64,000 bases of DNA from JAADJA01 sp963840975. Its GTDB lineage: Bacteria; Bacteroidota; Bacteroidia; Bacteroidales; JAADJA01. The stretch spans positions 62,001-126,000 of the forward strand of contig CAWJBC010000016.1 of the NCBI GenBank assembly GCA_963840975.1, written 5' to 3'. How positions within the stretch are numbered: position 1 is the first letter of the stretch; every line of letters starts with the position of its first letter. The position numbers and the translations under genes were made by a program. Under the pieces are notes generated by a model. It searched no databases. It worked only from the letters and a program-made list of their open reading frames with translations, and was not told where the DNA came from. Positions 7,188 to 16,870 of the stretch are shown here, piece by piece.

Positions 7188-8954
7188 TTGAAAAAGAGAA
7201 TTTATTTAGTCCGATCCATTATCCTGCTGTTTATGTTTCCTGCTTTCCTTCATTCACAGGACTTTTTGAACAACGGAAAAGTAACTGGAAATATGCAAGT
7301 GGATGCCCAGGTTTACTCAGAAGATTCGAAGCTTGGTATAACAGATTCCAGCTTAAATTATAAAAAGTTCGGGATGAATGGCTTTGCCAACGTTTTATAC
7401 TCCAACGGCAATTTTAATGCGGGGATGCGTTTTGAAGGATATCTGAACCCCATGTCGGGTTTCGATCCCCGTTATGAAGGAGTGGGTGTTCCTTATTGGT
7501 TTGCAAGTTATAAACTGGGTAGCCTGGAGATGACCGCAGGTCACTTTTATGAGCAGTTTGGAAGCGGACTTGTTCTTAGAAGCTGGGAAGAGTGGTCGTT
7601 GGGATACGACAATAATATTTATGGATTTAATGCTAAATTTTCTCCCATCAGCGGTTTAACGCTAAAGGGTCTTGTCGGTGTTCAACGTTATTTTTGGGAA
7701 CCTTACGAAACAAATAACCGGGGGATAGTGCGTGGAGCGGATGGTGACTTTTTCCTGAATGATATTTTCAAAGGATGGACCGATTCAAAAACCAAGATTA
7801 CCCTCGGTGGAAGCTTCGTTAGTAAATATGAGCAACCGGCGCCGATGTCGTTTTCGCGAGATTCATCATATACTGAAATCTCCTTCGGAGATACAATCAA
7901 TTGGACCAAAAAGACCACTTATGGTTATGTTTTGCCATACAATGTAGGAAGCTGGGCTGCAAGAATGAATCTTGCATCCGGTCGCTTCAACTTTTATGCT
8001 GAATATGCCCAAAAGGAAAACGATCCGAATGCAACCAACAATTACATTTATAAAAACGGACAGGCGCTCTATTCAACTTTGTCATATTCAACAATGGGTT
8101 TTGGTGTCTATTTGTCAACAAAATGGATTGACAATATGGGGTTCAAATCGAAGATGAACGAATCAGGGAATCCTGCCATGTTGGATATAAATTATCTGCC
8201 CGCAATCTCAAAAGAACACGCCTACAGCCTTGCCACCATGTATCCCTATGCCACCAAACCTAATGGTGAAGCCGGGTTTAAAGGAGAAGTCATTTATACC
8301 ATTCCTAAAAAAACGAAAGTAGGAGGTAAATATGGAACGACCCTTTCGCTTAATTATTCTTATGCCAACTCAATACAAAAGGAACAAATTTCTCCCAATA
8401 TCCCGATTGATTCTACCGGGACGGAGGGATATAAATCAAACTTTCTTTCAATCGGTGATTTACCTTACTACAGGGATCTTAATTTCCTGATCGAGCGGAA
8501 GTTCAGTTCCAAAGTTAAAGCAAAACTGGCATATTATAATCAAACGTATAATCTGCACGTAATCGAAGATGATATTTTTGACGAAGAAGATATGGTTTAT
8601 GCTAACATTGCGGCATTGGATCTCACTTATAAGTTTACTTCAAAACATTCGCTGCGAATGGAAGCACAGGGGCTTTGGAGCAAAGAAGACGATGGAGACT
8701 GGACAGCCATATTGCTGGAATACAATATTTCGCCTTCATGGTTTTTTTCGGTTATGGACGAATGGAATTATGGAAATCCTGTTAGTGAAAAACAGATTCA
8801 TTATTATAATGTATCGTGTGGATATACACAGGGAACCAACCGTATTTCGGTTCGCTATGGAAGGCAGCGTGAGGGCTTGCTTTGTGTTGGAGGAGTTTGC
8901 CGGTATGTTCCGTCTTCAACGGGTTTGACGATTACCTTAACCAGCTCATTTTAA
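7188..8954 (+). CDS. DUF6029-type outer-membrane beta-barrel protein
   Basis: A 588-residue protein with a signal peptide (about 1-24, ending HSQ) and a long series of alternating beta strands rich in aromatic residues, ending with a Phe (LTITLTSSF), as expected for an outer-membrane barrel. The N-terminal part (GKVTGNMQVDAQVY, MTAGHFYEQFGSGLVLRSWE) matches my memory of the DUF6029 family of Bacteroidota. The start is a TTG at 7188; the only early ATG lies within the hydrophobic core of the signal peptide, so TTG is preferred. Its function is unknown. It lies between a TlpA protein and an Omp28-related lipoprotein. Confidence 0.8.
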   Translation: MKKRIYLVRSIILLFMFPAFLHSQDFLNNGKVTGNMQVDAQVYSEDSKLGITDSSLNYKKFGMNGFANVLYSNGNFNAGMRFEGYLNPMSGFDPRYEGVGVPYWFASYKLGSLEMTAGHFYEQFGSGLVLRSWEEWSLGYDNNIYGFNAKFSPISGLTLKGLVGVQRYFWEPYETNNRGIVRGADGDFFLNDIFKGWTDSKTKITLGGSFVSKYEQPAPMSFSRDSSYTEISFGDTINWTKKTTYGYVLPYNVGSWAARMNLASGRFNFYAEYAQKENDPNATNNYIYKNGQALYSTLSYSTMGFGVYLSTKWIDNMGFKSKMNESGNPAMLDINYLPAISKEHAYSLATMYPYATKPNGEAGFKGEVIYTIPKKTKVGGKYGTTLSLNYSYANSIQKEQISPNIPIDSTGTEGYKSNFLSIGDLPYYRDLNFLIERKFSSKVKAKLAYYNQTYNLHVIEDDIFDEEDMVYANIAALDLTYKFTSKHSLRMEAQGLWSKEDDGDWTAILLEYNISPSWFFSVMDEWNYGNPVSEKQIHYYNVSCGYTQGTNRISVRYGRQREGLLCVGGVCRYVPSSTGLTITLTSSF

Positions 8955-8975
8955 TTACTGAAAGGAGATATGAAA

Positions 8976-9875
8976 ATGAAAGAAAAAATGAACCTGATCT
9001 TGTTGCTCACTTTAATGGGTATTCTGTTTTTCGCGGCCTGCGATAAAATTGAGGAACCTCTTGTCATCATTGATGAGCAATATGCTACTGATGGTTTTTT
9101 GGATACACTTTATGTTATGGATTCGGTATTGGTCAATGAGAAACATGTTCTTTTAGAGGACTTCACAGGCATTAAATGCGTAAATTGTCCCGAAGCTGCT
9201 TTGGCGGCACATGCTCTTGCTGCCGACCTCAATCATAAACTGATTATTTACAGTGTACATGCCGGTTATTATGCCGAACCTGATGCTACAGGTTATTATA
9301 CTGCCGATTACAGATGCCTGGAGGGCAATGAGTTAAACACTAGTTTTGCAATCCTCGCCAATCCTATCGCCCTGATTGACCGTGTGAAATACAATGGTTC
9401 TTTACAGGTAGGTAGTGGTAACTGGGAAGCTGCAGTGATGGTGGAGTTAGAAAAAGAAAACACCGTTGATTTAAAGATGCTTAATATTTATTATCCCAAT
9501 CTAAATAAGATGCAGATCAATGTTGTTACAAAATTCCATACGGCAACCTCTGGCAAATACAGGTTGGTATTGTATATTGGTGAAGACGGTATTGTTTCGC
9601 CACAGCGAAACAACAACCCTTCAATTGGTCCATCACCCGACTGGCTCGACTATGAACATTTTAATATTCTTCGTGGCGCCGTAAATTCTACCTTTGGCGG
9701 AATCATTAACCCCGATGTTCCCATTGTACCTGGTAAGGAGTATTCCAGCCAGTTTATTTATGATTTGAATCCTGCCTGGGTTGCCTCCAACTGCAACATC
9801 ATTGCTTATGTTTATGAGGATGAAAGCGATGAGGTGATGCAGGTGGCTGAGCTTAGGATTAAGACTTCAGAATAA
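8976..9875 (+). CDS. Omp28-related outer-membrane lipoprotein
   Basis: A 299-residue protein. Lipoprotein signal with Cys22 (LFFAAC). An Omp28-like domain starts around residue 55 with VLLEDFTGIKCVNCPEA: this thioredoxin-like segment keeps a CxxC pair (C68 and C71), and later come HAGYYAEPD and ANPIALIDR. A beta-sandwich C-terminal half follows. I chose ATG 8976 because the Shine-Dalgarno-like AAAGGAG (8961-8967) sits eight bases before it; ATG 8970 in the same frame is only two bases from it. Third gene of the TlpA cluster. Confidence 0.85.
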   Translation: MKEKMNLILLLTLMGILFFAACDKIEEPLVIIDEQYATDGFLDTLYVMDSVLVNEKHVLLEDFTGIKCVNCPEAALAAHALAADLNHKLIIYSVHAGYYAEPDATGYYTADYRCLEGNELNTSFAILANPIALIDRVKYNGSLQVGSGNWEAAVMVELEKENTVDLKMLNIYYPNLNKMQINVVTKFHTATSGKYRLVLYIGEDGIVSPQRNNNPSIGPSPDWLDYEHFNILRGAVNSTFGGIINPDVPIVPGKEYSSQFIYDLNPAWVASNCNIIAYVYEDESDEVMQVAELRIKTSE

Positions 9876-9883
9876 ACCCTTCG

Positions 9884-9920
9884 TTACTCGTCTGACGACT
9901 TTAAGTCGTCTGACGAGTAA
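9884..9920. repeat. Perfect 17-bp inverted repeat with 3-base loop
   Basis: Each arm carries the TTACTCGTCTGACGACT sequence (17 bases) around a TTA spacer. It lies directly before a separate terminator hairpin and has no T-run of its own, so it may be an RNA stabiliser or a protein-binding site. Confidence 0.7.
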
Positions 9921-9928
9921 GGGCAAAC

Positions 9929-9960
9929 AAAAAAGGGCACCGTGAGGATGCCCTTTTTTG
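9929..9960. terminator. Bidirectional intrinsic terminator
   Basis: AAAAAAGGGCA pairs with TGCCCTTTTTT around a short loop. It is symmetrical, so it can stop both the plus-strand Omp28 cluster and the minus-strand ppiD-like gene that converge on it. Confidence 0.85.
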
Positions 9961-9982
9961 TAATATTTTCAAATATTTTATC

Positions 9983-12115
9983 TTAATAGAACTTCACCCT
10001 GTTGTCCTCAACATCGGCTTTTTCCTCAAGGGTTTTATTGAAAGAGTTGTTACTGACTTTTGATTTGAAATTCATCACCAGTTGGTTTGCAAAAACTTTT
10101 CTGTCCTCACCTTCGGCTGGTTTGATAACTTCATCAACGATTACATAAAAAGCCGCATTGTTTCCTTTGATAGGTTCTGATAATACATTGGGCTGTAGGG
10201 TAAAAACCTTTGCAACTACGTTGGCTTCATTGCCATAGCTGCCAATATTCCGGGTGTTAAAATTAACGTTAGGAATGGTATCTACCTTAACGCTTAAGCG
10301 CTGGGCTATTTCATTAAGATTAGTTGTTGAACCGATCATTTCTTTCATTTTCTGAATGGCGATATCACCCTTCTTTTCCTTAATTATCAGAGGCTGCATA
10401 ATATCTTTCATTTCTTCAATTTTGGGAATTCCTTTTTCTCTAACCTTGGTAACAATGGCAACAACATATTTATTCTCCATCGTAAATACCTGTGAAACAG
10501 ATCCAACGCCAATCCCTTCGATATATGTCCATTGGATAATAGGTCTTGGATAATCCAAACCTGAAATCCGGTTGCCCATTGGTTGCAGGTAAGTAGCCGA
10601 TAATTTATTTACTCCCATCCGTGTGGATAGGGTATCAAAGGCGGTAAGTGTGGTGGCTTTACCCTGGAATTCGCTTGCTTTTGCAAATACCTCCTGATTG
10701 GTCTCCTGGCTGGGAGTAATGGATACTATGATGGATGCCACCCTGGCTTTTTTTACAGGTTCCAGTTTGCCTGTAACTTTGATTACATGAAACCCGAAAT
10801 CGGATTCAGCTACAGCAAAATCACCAACTTTATTTGTTAAAACTGCATTGTTAAAAGGATAAACCATTGAACCGTCGGCAAACCAGCCCAGGTCGCCAGA
10901 ATTGGTCTCTGCCGAGGGATCCTCCGACATCAGCCTGGCTAAGGTTTCAATCAGTGCAGGTGATCCTTTTACAACGTTGTATAAGCTGTCAGCGACAATT
11001 TTAGCCCTATCCCTGCTGCGTTTTAAATCTTCTTTCGCGCCCCTGGCTCCTTTGTAAGAAATAAGGATGTGAGATGCTTTCATCGAGTCAGGTCGCATTT
11101 GAACATCCATGAGTTTTGCCATATTCCAGGTATCATTTTCGAGGTAAGGCTCAATAAAAGTTCCGATCGGAGCTTTATAAATTACGGAATCAAGACGGGG
11201 TGAAAGTGTTCCTTGTTTGTGCCAGGTACTATCATATTTTTTTTCAGATTCTGTATTGACAAACATTGCAACATTCTCAGTTAATTTAAATGCTTCGAAA
11301 GTTTTAAATACGGCATCCCTGATTAGTTTCCTGTCTTTTGCCGATGGTTTTACATCAAAGGCAACATAATCAATATCGCGTGATGCTTCCTGCTTATAAT
11401 TTTGCTTGTAGTCGTTGTAATACTTTTCATAATCTTTATCAGCAACCTTAACGGTGCTGTCCTCAATGAGGTTGTACCTGTAACCGACCAACCTGATGGT
11501 AGCATTGGTTTTTTTCTCATCAAAATCCATCCTTACAAATTGATCAGGCATAATATAAGCCTTTGTGATCAGGCTTTTATACTTGTTTTTGTAACGGTCT
11601 TCTTTGATCGCCTCAACAAATACATTCCACTGACTACGATTGGTCGGGTCCATCTGATCCAACTGCTTGATGTAATTTCTTACCAATTCAGGATCGTATT
11701 GTTGCGATTCAGGATCTTTAAAATACTGAAGTATATAAGCATGGGGTTCATCTCCCTGTATTTGGTCGAACAATTCCTCGGCTGAAATTACCAATCCCAA
11801 TTCATTGTACTGTTCCTTTAATACGATTTCCTGGACCAACTGGTCCCAGGTTTGCTGCCGGAGATTGAATAATTCGTCTGCTGTCAGGTTTTCCTTCTGC
11901 TGGTTTCTTTTTTGATTTTCCAGATTTTGTTCATACTTAGCGTCGAATTCTGCATACGGAATATCTTCACCCAAAACACTTGCCAGGGGTATATTCTGTC
12001 CTCCTCTTCCGTATTTGGGGCTGAGAAAATCACCCAAAACAAAAGCAGCCAACGCAACACCAATAATGATAATCAATAATCCGGATTGTTTTCTAATTGT
12101 ACCAATAAGCGCCAT
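9983..12115 (-). CDS. PpiD/SurA-like peptidyl-prolyl isomerase, membrane-anchored
   Basis: A 710-residue folding factor. The ATG at 12115 (MALIGTIRKQSG) is preferred; the longer frame would begin with a TTG. One N-terminal membrane helix (about 12-32) anchors a SurA-N/PpiD-like helical region (about 40-240), then a PPIC-type rotamase domain (about 335-445: KASHILISYKG ... SGDLGWFADGSMVYPF ... DFGFHVIKVTG), and a second, degenerate rotamase-like region. It should help outer-membrane and secreted proteins fold in the periplasm. It ends the coaX-to-ppiD series of minus-strand genes. TAnnTTTG boxes at 12140-12147 and 12154-12161 suggest it also has its own promoter. Confidence 0.88.
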   Translation of the reverse strand: MALIGTIRKQSGLLIIIIGVALAAFVLGDFLSPKYGRGGQNIPLASVLGEDIPYAEFDAKYEQNLENQKRNQQKENLTADELFNLRQQTWDQLVQEIVLKEQYNELGLVISAEELFDQIQGDEPHAYILQYFKDPESQQYDPELVRNYIKQLDQMDPTNRSQWNVFVEAIKEDRYKNKYKSLITKAYIMPDQFVRMDFDEKKTNATIRLVGYRYNLIEDSTVKVADKDYEKYYNDYKQNYKQEASRDIDYVAFDVKPSAKDRKLIRDAVFKTFEAFKLTENVAMFVNTESEKKYDSTWHKQGTLSPRLDSVIYKAPIGTFIEPYLENDTWNMAKLMDVQMRPDSMKASHILISYKGARGAKEDLKRSRDRAKIVADSLYNVVKGSPALIETLARLMSEDPSAETNSGDLGWFADGSMVYPFNNAVLTNKVGDFAVAESDFGFHVIKVTGKLEPVKKARVASIIVSITPSQETNQEVFAKASEFQGKATTLTAFDTLSTRMGVNKLSATYLQPMGNRISGLDYPRPIIQWTYIEGIGVGSVSQVFTMENKYVVAIVTKVREKGIPKIEEMKDIMQPLIIKEKKGDIAIQKMKEMIGSTTNLNEIAQRLSVKVDTIPNVNFNTRNIGSYGNEANVVAKVFTLQPNVLSEPIKGNNAAFYVIVDEVIKPAEGEDRKVFANQLVMNFKSKVSNNSFNKTLEEKADVEDNRVKFY

Positions 12116-12252
12116 AATTCCATTTTTTAAAAGAGTTGGCAAATGTACAACAACAAAATTAATTGGGGCACTTTTTATGAAAAATTATATTGAATAATCA
12201 GGATAACAGTGTTCTGCTGAATTTATGGACAGTCAAACTACTTTAATTCCTG

Positions 12253-13527
12253 CTAATCTTGTTTGTAACCCCTTGTTAATTGCACCAGTTCGATGCGGGT
12301 GTCGCTTGCCTGGGTAATTAAAAAACGAAAAGGCTCCTTTACAATGATTTCATTGATTTCAGGGATGCTCTCGTGAATGGAGATGATATATCCGCCCAAT
12401 GTTTCGTATTCATCCGATTCGGGGAGATTAAAATTGTACTTTTCGTTAAGATAGTCAATTTCGAGGCGGGCTGAAAATAAAAATTCATTTTCGTTGATAA
12501 TTTTTTCGGTCAATTCCTCCACATCAAACTCATCTTCAATTTCGCCGAATATTTCTTCGATGATGTCTTCCATTGTCACGATTCCTGATGTTCCGCCAAA
12601 TTCATCCACAACAACGGCGATGCTTTTGTGTTCGCGAATAAACATACTAAGTACATTATTTGCCAGCATGGTTTCGGGTATAATGGGCAGAGAATAAGTT
12701 ATTTTGCGGATGGACTGCGGTACTTTGAAAAGATCGGAAGAATGAACAAAACCGATAATATTATCAAGGGTTTCTTCGAAAATGAGAACTTTTGAATGAC
12801 CCGTTTCGATAAAGCAATTCATTAAATTGTCAAGCGTATCATTTACTTCAATAGCAGTGATTTCTGTTCGGGGAACCATGCATTCTCTGAGTTTTACTTT
12901 TCTGAAATCTATTGCATTCTGAAGCATCTGGATTTCCTGTTTTACATCGTTCTCTTCTTTTTTTTCAATGGCAAACTCCCGTAAATAATGGTCGAGATCC
13001 GTATGACTGAAAGTGTAATTCTGATTTGTAAAATTTAACCTGAATATGTGGATCAGGAAAAATTCAGCCGTCCAAACTATGAAATGGATAAGGGGATAAA
13101 AAATCCAATAGAATGCCTTTAGCGGTATGGCTAAAATATTGAGCGCCCTGTTAGGATTTAACCGGAATAATGTTTTGGGAATAAACTCACCGGTTATCAA
13201 AATAAAAAAAGTGGAAATTACCGTTTGAGAGACAAGTATAGTAAATTCGGAGGGAAGAGCAGGCAGGAAGATTTTTATGATGGCAGGTTCGAGTATGTTA
13301 GCCATAGAAATACCATAAATAACCAGTGCGATATTATTTCCCAAAAGCAAAGCCCCCAAAATTTTTGAAGGTTCTTTGATGAATGCGGATAATATCTTTG
13401 CCGAAAAAAGACCTTTGTTTTTATCAAGTTCTATTTTTAGTTTATTTGAACTCACAAAAGCGATTTCCATGCCTGAGAAAAAGGCTGAGAATAGCAATGA
13501 AATGGCAACAACCGTCCAATTATTCAT
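12253..13527 (-). CDS. CNNM/CBS-domain membrane protein (HlyC/CorC family, GldE-like)
   Basis: A 424-residue protein. Four hydrophobic segments form the CNNM (DUF21) domain (about 1-185), starting FSAFFSGMEIAFVSSN. A CBS pair follows (about 200-330; MVPRTEITAIE, VVDEFGGTSGIVTMEDIIEEIFGEI), then a CorC/HlyC C-terminal domain (about 345-420). Family members are linked to divalent-cation (Mg/Co) efflux; in Bacteroidota the close relative GldE supports gliding, but no other gld gene is next to it here. The upstream neighbour is lptC, 14 bases away, so they are probably co-transcribed. Confidence 0.88.
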   Translation of the reverse strand: MNNWTVVAISLLFSAFFSGMEIAFVSSNKLKIELDKNKGLFSAKILSAFIKEPSKILGALLLGNNIALVIYGISMANILEPAIIKIFLPALPSEFTILVSQTVISTFFILITGEFIPKTLFRLNPNRALNILAIPLKAFYWIFYPLIHFIVWTAEFFLIHIFRLNFTNQNYTFSHTDLDHYLREFAIEKKEENDVKQEIQMLQNAIDFRKVKLRECMVPRTEITAIEVNDTLDNLMNCFIETGHSKVLIFEETLDNIIGFVHSSDLFKVPQSIRKITYSLPIIPETMLANNVLSMFIREHKSIAVVVDEFGGTSGIVTMEDIIEEIFGEIEDEFDVEELTEKIINENEFLFSARLEIDYLNEKYNFNLPESDEYETLGGYIISIHESIPEINEIIVKEPFRFLITQASDTRIELVQLTRGYKQD

Positions 13528-13541
13528 GATAAACGAACCTT

Positions 13542-14111
13542 TTAGTTTTCATCTGGATTTATTTTAAATTCACCGGTAGGATTCTTAATTGTATAATTTT
13601 CAAAATCCTGGTCTGATTGCAATCCATCGCCATACAATACTTCATCCGAGCGGGTAATTTTTACGAAAACATCGGAATAAATAATCTTTTTGCTCTCATC
13701 CCATATCAAATGCTCAGTGTTCAATTGTTCGTTTTTCTCAATATTCCTGACGATTACATTATTTTTTGCTTCCATTATTTTTGTCTTTTCGTATCGAATC
13801 CCATAGTTGGCAGTAATTTCAGATTTTGGTTTTGACTCAGAATCATAAAAGACAACTTTGAAACCTTCGGGGAACTCAATGTATGGCTTTGCCTTTTTGT
13901 AATTGTACATTAGCGCACTTTCGAGATAAGCTGTAAGCCTTCCCGAATCGGTGTAATAAACTTCAATATCCTGGGCTTGTTCATAGGGTAAAGTATCCGA
14001 CCTTGACAGGGAGTTGATTTCCTTGATGTCGTTCTCACAAGCAAAAAGCATTATTATAATGGAAAATATAATAATGCTTTTCGTAATTAATCTTGATATT
14101 ATAGTTTTCAC
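13542..14111 (-). CDS. lptC: LptC-like LPS export protein
   Basis: A 189-residue lipoprotein-like LptC. The N-terminal hydrophobic segment ends in a lipobox with Cys25 (MLFACEND), instead of the single transmembrane anchor of the enterobacterial protein. The rest is the LptC beta-jellyroll (about 45-185): VYYTDSGRLTAYLES, a repeated strand pattern and KITRSDEVLYGDGLQSDQDF. In the family it passes LPS from the LptBFG transporter to LptA in the periplasm. It lies within a dense minus-strand run of envelope genes, 30 bases from the TPR gene upstream. Confidence 0.85.
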   Translation of the reverse strand: MKTIISRLITKSIIIFSIIIMLFACENDIKEINSLSRSDTLPYEQAQDIEVYYTDSGRLTAYLESALMYNYKKAKPYIEFPEGFKVVFYDSESKPKSEITANYGIRYEKTKIMEAKNNVIVRNIEKNEQLNTEHLIWDESKKIIYSDVFVKITRSDEVLYGDGLQSDQDFENYTIKNPTGEFKINPDEN

Positions 14112-14141
14112 GTCATGTTCTTGTAATGAACAAAGGTAATA

Positions 14142-15512
14142 TTAATCAGCAAAACGGACGGTAGTTGTTTCATTGATCCAGCATCCGACAGTATACGTAT
14201 CTCCTGCTTTCAGGTCATAAAAGAATCCTCTTGCTGTAAGGGGAAAGTACTTGGAAAAAGTATTGATTTTTGTATTGGCTAATTCTTCAACGGAAGAATC
14301 AACGGATTTTGCCTTATAGTATTTATCAACCGCAGCCCAATATGCAACTTTGTCAGTAAGGTCATTATCTCCACACTCTTTTGCAGTACTGGCATACAGG
14401 TCGCCAATCAGAATGTAAGCCTTCCCGTCATTGGGTCTGGTCTTTAAAATCTCATAACACTGTTGGCGGGCATTCGAATATTGTTTAATCTGAAAATATA
14501 CATTTGCCAGTAAATACTGAGCATCCGCCTTGTCGTTACTGTCTTCAGATAATGAAATCGCTTCAAGCAGATAAGTAACAGCTTTGTTATAATCTTCTTT
14601 TTTAATGTACATTTTACCCATAAGTTCAGCAGAGTTGGCTGTAGGCTCAAGGGAATGCAAGTTCTCACTTGCTTTAAAGAACAATTCGGAATCGGTACAG
14701 TTTTTCTTGTCTAAAATTTTAGTAATTTTTTTAAGCAAATCTACATCTTTGGGTGTGGCATTGAACTTAATTGTGTAAATGCTGATCAGGTCCTCACAAG
14801 TTGCATAAGGTTCAAACGATAATTCAATATTGGTTTTAACATTTTCCCAATTGGCAATATTCCGGGTATCGCCTTTTTCCTGACAAGATTTTAAATTAAA
14901 GTCAATAATGGTACTTGCCTGATCGTAAATGTCAACCAGGACAACTTTTTCGGCTTTCTCAGCCTTCACCATTTTTTCGGCAGAGCGGAAATAATAAATG
15001 AGTGCCGGCCCGCCAGATTCATTACCTTCAAGGGAAATAGATTTTTTCAGAATACTATAAACTTCCTCATAATTTTCGGGACGGTATTTATACAGATCAA
15101 CTCCTTTTTTCCCCAACACATAACCTTCTTTGCCATAATATTGAATTCGCTTATCATAAACCATCATAAGCGTATCAATATATTTTTCCTTATGTACTTT
15201 ATTGGTCTCGTTAGTAATTAAAGCCTCTATCAGACTTTCGCCATGAAGATAAATATTAATTGTACTCTGCGGGCAATTGATGAAGACCCACCTCCAGGGT
15301 GCGATTGCATCTTTCCATGATGCATTTTCAAAATCAGAGGCCTTCCATTGTTTGTAAAACTCGTAGTAGAGTGAATTGTTTTCAATACACTTTATACTAT
15401 CTTCACCATATTTTGATTCCCCGGATATCTGGGCTTTGGTATAACTTCCAAAGACCATTACAAATCCTATTAAAAGTAATAAATTGTTTTTTATTTTCAT
15501 TTTTGCGAACAT
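14142..15512 (-). CDS. Secreted tetratricopeptide-repeat protein
   Basis: A 456-residue protein with a signal peptide (about 5-27, ending KAQ). ATG at 15512 or at 15500 could both start it; the second gives a more standard signal peptide. TPR units are clear at about 285-365 (AELMGKMYIKKEDYNKAVTY, AQYLLANVYFQIKQYSNARQ, GKAYILIGDLYASTAKE), and the N-terminal half is helical and probably degenerate TPR. The role is unknown; conserved position between an outer-membrane protein and lptC suggests periplasmic assembly work (inference). Confidence 0.8.
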   Translation of the reverse strand: MFAKMKIKNNLLLLIGFVMVFGSYTKAQISGESKYGEDSIKCIENNSLYYEFYKQWKASDFENASWKDAIAPWRWVFINCPQSTINIYLHGESLIEALITNETNKVHKEKYIDTLMMVYDKRIQYYGKEGYVLGKKGVDLYKYRPENYEEVYSILKKSISLEGNESGGPALIYYFRSAEKMVKAEKAEKVVLVDIYDQASTIIDFNLKSCQEKGDTRNIANWENVKTNIELSFEPYATCEDLISIYTIKFNATPKDVDLLKKITKILDKKNCTDSELFFKASENLHSLEPTANSAELMGKMYIKKEDYNKAVTYLLEAISLSEDSNDKADAQYLLANVYFQIKQYSNARQQCYEILKTRPNDGKAYILIGDLYASTAKECGDNDLTDKVAYWAAVDKYYKAKSVDSSVEELANTKINTFSKYFPLTARGFFYDLKAGDTYTVGCWINETTTVRFAD

Positions 15513-15577
15513 CTTGTTGTGTTAATTATAAACCTTGCTATGATACAAAATTACTCAATATTAATAAATTAATTTTT

Positions 15578-16870
15578 CTACTTATATCTTCTTTTAAAAA
15601 ACCAAAACTCATAAATCGAAACACCCACGTAAAAATTTACATAATTTTCCTGTATGAGTCCGTATGCTAAAGTTCCCCGTTTTCCTACTTCTGCTCCAAT
15701 ATTGATCATAGATTTTGCTCCTTTAAGTGCAATGCTTCTAAGTGGCATTCCAAGTCCAAAAGTTATACCAAAACCATCTAATTGTTTTCCGCGCAGTTTT
15801 AAATAGGATTCATAAAATCGGACACCTGCCCTGTATTCAATTCGTTGAAAGTAGGAATTACTTGTATAGTTGGGGATGTAAAATCCCCCTAATATGAGGG
15901 TCTGACTATTTAAAAGGGAGTCGCTATTACCAAAGCTCCGGTACTTCTCCCATTGATCATATTTGTAATCTATCCCAAAAAGCCAATGATTTGTTTTTGT
16001 TAACGAAAATCCAGCCCCGATACCTGCCGGAAGTACAGTTAGTCCAGGCTCGTTGGTATAAGCAACTGTATCTCTGAAATATTCGACATTGCTTATTTCA
16101 CCCAATGAACTTCTTACCAGGTGTTCTTTTGTTGAGCTTAGGTTGGCTTGAAGACGGTAAGTAAGTCCTGCGACAAAATGGATGTTTTTTTTGAGTTCAG
16201 TAAAATATTGCGCTCCAAATTCAAGGAAAGCATCTCCGACGTATATGGAGTTATCAACCCGCGTATTGATGTAGTAAGCTGAATCGGGGAAAGTAACTCT
16301 TTGAATGCGCTCAGTGGTCCCGAACAAATAAGAAACATTAACCCCAATAGATAAGGATTTTAGCGGCTGGATAGCATTTCCCCAATAAACCCTGCTCGTT
16401 CCTCCATCTCCTGAAAAGTAATAGGTAATGTTGCCAATGTCTTCCTGAAAAGTCACATCTTTCGCAGAATAACCCACTTTGCTGAACGGAACCAGCCCAA
16501 CACTGCTTTTCCACCAGTGCGTTATTGGGAATCCGAATGTTAGCTGGCTGAGCGTGGCATTTGTGAAATTTTCGTTCACACCTTCTGTTTTTAATGAAGT
16601 GTAAGTCCCTGCAACACCTCCTTCGAAAAGAAAAGATGCTGTATCGAACGCGGTGTATGCTGCCGGATTTGTAATATTAATTGCATTGTTATCGCGGGTG
16701 CCAATTGACAAGCTCCCCATGCTCATACTCTTGATACTGTTGACATTGTTCAGATATCCCATTCCAAAGGCTGAATATGGCGAACCAATTTCATTTTGCG
16801 CCGACAACTGCAGCAACAAAAATGTGAAAAGAAAAGAAGAGATTATCCTTAATTGATTATTTCCCGACAT
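15578..16870 (-). CDS. Outer-membrane beta-barrel protein (FadL-like appearance)
   Basis: A 430-residue protein with a signal peptide (about 1-25, LQLSAQ) followed by GSPYSAFGMGYLNNV and many amphipathic strands to the end. The opening NAINITNPAAYTAFDTASF is like the hatch region of FadL-type and PorV-type barrels. The substrate is unknown. Its start overlaps the end of coaX by 14 bases, which implies translational coupling and shows that the two genes are on one transcript. Confidence 0.75.
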   Translation of the reverse strand: MSGNNQLRIISSFLFTFLLLQLSAQNEIGSPYSAFGMGYLNNVNSIKSMSMGSLSIGTRDNNAINITNPAAYTAFDTASFLFEGGVAGTYTSLKTEGVNENFTNATLSQLTFGFPITHWWKSSVGLVPFSKVGYSAKDVTFQEDIGNITYYFSGDGGTSRVYWGNAIQPLKSLSIGVNVSYLFGTTERIQRVTFPDSAYYINTRVDNSIYVGDAFLEFGAQYFTELKKNIHFVAGLTYRLQANLSSTKEHLVRSSLGEISNVEYFRDTVAYTNEPGLTVLPAGIGAGFSLTKTNHWLFGIDYKYDQWEKYRSFGNSDSLLNSQTLILGGFYIPNYTSNSYFQRIEYRAGVRFYESYLKLRGKQLDGFGITFGLGMPLRSIALKGAKSMINIGAEVGKRGTLAYGLIQENYVNFYVGVSIYEFWFFKRRYK

